From Chloroflexota bacterium (lineage in GTDB: Bacteria; Chloroflexota; Anaerolineae; B4-G1; SLSP01), in the NCBI GenBank assembly GCA_022707665.1, contig JAKJAE010000027.1:8328-16014 (forward strand): DNA of 7,687 nucleotides. Reading direction: 5' to 3'. Made by a program: the position numbers and the translations under genes. Positions 6,731 to 7,687 of this stretch are shown in pieces. How positions within the stretch are numbered: position 1 is the stretch's first letter; each line of letters opens with the position of its first letter. The notes under the pieces are model-generated. The model ran no database searches, was not told the DNA's origin, and saw only the letters and a list, made by a program, of their open reading frames with translations.

Positions 6731-6759
6731 ATTTTAATCGATATCACCCCGGAATGCAA
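6731..6759 (-). promoter_or_regulatory. Promoter of the bcp peroxiredoxin gene
   Basis: On the minus strand: -35 TTGCAT (6759-6754, weak), a 17-nt spacer, and -10 TAAAAT (6736-6731, 5/6). The start is predicted near 6724, with a leader of about 33 nt. It sits in an AT-rich stretch (about 6701-6746) that contains the palindrome ATACGTAT (6721-6728), unlike the GC-rich surroundings. Confidence 0.5.
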
Positions 6760-6772
6760 CCCCACACCGAAG

Positions 6773-6800
6773 TTGCTCGCCCCCATCGCTGTGCTAGAAT
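6773..6800 (+). promoter_or_regulatory. Promoter of the small membrane protein gene
   Basis: -35 TTGCTC (6773-6778), a 16-nt spacer, and -10 TAGAAT (6795-6800, 5/6) preceded by TGC, an extended -10. The start is expected near 6807, about 13 nt before the ATG at 6820. This rules out longer protein forms beginning upstream. Confidence 0.6.
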
Positions 6801-6819
6801 CGGGTCTGGGAAGTGTGCA

Positions 6820-7035
6820 ATGCGTATCACGAAATGGTTGCAGGCGATTGGCGACTACCTTGCCCAGCGGAAGGGACTTCCTGTGCTGGCAGGCATAGGT
6901 TTGGTGTTGCTCAATCTGATCGTCCGCTTGCTTCCGTCCTGGCCAGCGGTGAGTTGGCTTGCCGAGACGGATCTGCTCCTTCATCTGGGTGTAATCCTGG
7001 GCCTCCTCGGCATCCTCCTCGGCGACGCCCTCTAG
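6820..7035 (+). CDS. Small two-helix membrane protein, unknown function
   Basis: Predicted 71-aa protein. A short amphipathic basic start (MRITKWLQAIGDYLAQRKG) precedes two hydrophobic segments, about 20-36 and 49-69, joined by a short loop with Pro and Trp (LLPSWPAVSW). It is probably an inner-membrane hairpin. The frame is open upstream to 6649, but that part overlaps the peroxiredoxin 5' end and the promoters. The promoter at 6773-6800 places the RNA start just ahead of 6820, although the Shine-Dalgarno (GGGAAG) is weak. I vaguely recall similar short proteins annotated as hypothetical in Chloroflexota; no function is known to me. It is divergent from bcp, which does not by itself imply a shared role. 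Confidence 0.7.
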   Translation: MRITKWLQAIGDYLAQRKGLPVLAGIGLVLLNLIVRLLPSWPAVSWLAETDLLLHLGVILGLLGILLGDAL

Positions 7036-7044
7036 CCCATCCGC

Positions 7045-7086
7045 TCTCCGTCTCTGCGCATCTCCGTCTCCTGCTTCTCCCGTCTC
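7045..7086. repeat. Short pyrimidine-rich tandem repeat
   Basis: TCTCCGTCTC occurs at 7045-7054 and 7061-7070, and with one inserted C at 7076-7086, a period of about 15-16 bp. It fills the 55-bp gap between the small membrane protein and the dNTPase relic. No hairpin terminator is visible here. Confidence 0.5.
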
Positions 7087-7090
7087 GCCG

Positions 7091-7492
7091 TTACACCTGT
7101 TCCAGTGGATCGAACAGCTTGGCATACTCCTGGAGTGCAAAGCGGTCGGTCATTCCTGCGATGTAATCGCACACGACACGGTGAAGGGACCGGCAAGCGA
7201 GTTTGGCCTGTTCTTCGTAGGGGAGCTGTCGTGGCTCCTCGACGTAGGCCTCGAACAGCGCTGTGATGATGCGCTCAGCTTTACGACGTCGTCGATCAGT
7301 AGCCCTAACAGCCTGCGAACGGGTCGATGGCGCACCATGCTTGTGTAGGATTCTGTCGCGATCGCGCTGAAAGCAGGTGCGGTAGAGCGCTTCTTCTTCC
7401 TGGAAGGCGCGCCCACGCGAATCACGGCTCCGAAAGCCATAGGGCGCGAGCGACATATCCTCGCAATGCTCCAGACGCTCACGGGTGAATAG
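7091..7492 (-). pseudogene. Decayed dGTPase-like HD triphosphohydrolase
   Basis: The dGTPase-like family (usually about 340-400 aa) hydrolyses dNTPs to nucleosides and triphosphate using an HD metal site. Only the two ends remain here. The N-terminal hallmark is at 7462-7343 (LAPYGFRSRDSRGRAF to FQRDRDRILH). The C-terminal hallmark is at 7282-7091 (RKAERIITALFEAYVEEP to VVCDYIAGMTDRFALQEY). Between them are 60 bp instead of several hundred, and no HD residue survives. In another frame those 60 bp read VRHRPVRRLLGLLIDDVV, which resembles a later part of the same family, so at least two deletions, one frame-shifting, seem to have occurred. Upstream, GGAGAGG (7505-7499) is followed 6 nt later by CTA (7492-7490) where a start codon would be expected; the next ATG is at 7456 with poor spacing. 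The conserved ends look little eroded, suggesting recent loss. A sequencing or assembly error, or a functional short protein, cannot be excluded. Confidence 0.75.
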
Positions 7493-7505
7493 CTTCGACC
7501 TCTCC

Positions 7506-7687
7506 TCAGTGGCTGATACGAACGGCGATCGCGCTGATCGCAAGAGCGATTGCCAGGGTGACCCCAATGAAGATCGCCAGCTTGCGTTCAAAGCACGTGG
7601 GCCTCACCAGACGTCCGGAAATCCACAGAAACGCGGCTCCCGCGATGCCAAACCCTGCTGCCATACCGATCGTGTATATCACGGCGG
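7506..7687 (-). CDS. C-terminal end of an integral membrane protein
   Basis: Partial gene entering from the right edge of the window. The last 59 codons are visible, ending at TGA (7508-7506). Two hydrophobic helices can be read: residues about 1-22 of the visible part (start AVIYTIGMAAGFGIAG, ending FLWI) and about 36-55 (LAIFIGVTLAIALAISAIAV). They are separated by a basic loop with GRLVRP and FERK. The tail is RISH. The frame is strongly hydrophobic in just this phase, while the overlapping frame continuing from the dNTPase relic is not protein-like here. The stop codon directly abuts the GGAGAGG of the downstream relic, so the two were probably one operon. The family is not recognisable from this end. 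Confidence 0.65.
   Translation of the reverse strand, partial: AVIYTIGMAAGFGIAGAAFLWISGRLVRPTCFERKLAIFIGVTLAIALAISAIAVRISH

Noticed and set aside
7493..7591. N-terminal extension of the dNTPase relic up to a TTG at 7591
   Set aside because: Those codons lie in a different phase over the end of an integral membrane protein gene that has a clear hydrophobic pattern and a TGA at 7508-7506.

Overview
This is a G+C-rich bacterial window (roughly 60 % G+C, estimated by eye) carrying mostly housekeeping and stress-related genes. No mobile element, CRISPR array, tRNA or rRNA was seen. The gene style (ClpC-type unfoldase, FHA protein with a Pro/Ala/Tyr linker and C-terminal anchor, a tiny two-helix membrane protein, an HD-family dNTPase relic) reminds me of Chloroflexota, perhaps the Thermomicrobia side. 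That assignment is inference, not proof.

Layout from left to right. (1) 2-2032, plus strand: 3' two thirds of a ClpC-type AAA+ unfoldase whose N-terminal domain lies outside the window. It ends at a strong bidirectional terminator hairpin (2060-2090). (2) 2108-3920, minus strand: a two-gene unit, a metallo-beta-lactamase-fold hydrolase followed after 19 nt by a XerC/XerD-type tyrosine recombinase. A sigma70-like promoter lies upstream, with a dyad over its -35 box. (3) 3921-4330 has no protein gene. On the minus strand it holds a promoter (4262-4289), a roughly 172-nt RNA with a 10-bp closing helix (4255-4084) and a terminator-like hairpin (4070-4039). I interpret this as a 6S (SsrS-type) RNA gene. 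(4) 4331-5422, minus: membrane dipeptidase of peptidase family M19. (5) 5537-6238, plus: membrane-anchored FHA protein, divergent from the dipeptidase. (6) 6233-6691, minus: BCP/PrxQ peroxiredoxin, whose stop codon overlaps that of the FHA gene. (7) 6820-7035, plus: small two-helix membrane protein, divergent from the peroxiredoxin across an AT-rich promoter island. (8) 7091-7492, minus: remnant of a dGTPase-like HD phosphohydrolase that has lost its catalytic core and apparently its start codon. (9) 7506-7687, minus: C-terminal end of an integral membrane protein that runs out of the window.

The genes do not form one pathway. ClpC (protein quality control), the thiol peroxidase and the putative 6S RNA (control of sigma70-type polymerase in slow growth) are general stress and maintenance functions. 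The two observations most worth following up are the 6S-like RNA gene and the decayed dNTPase.
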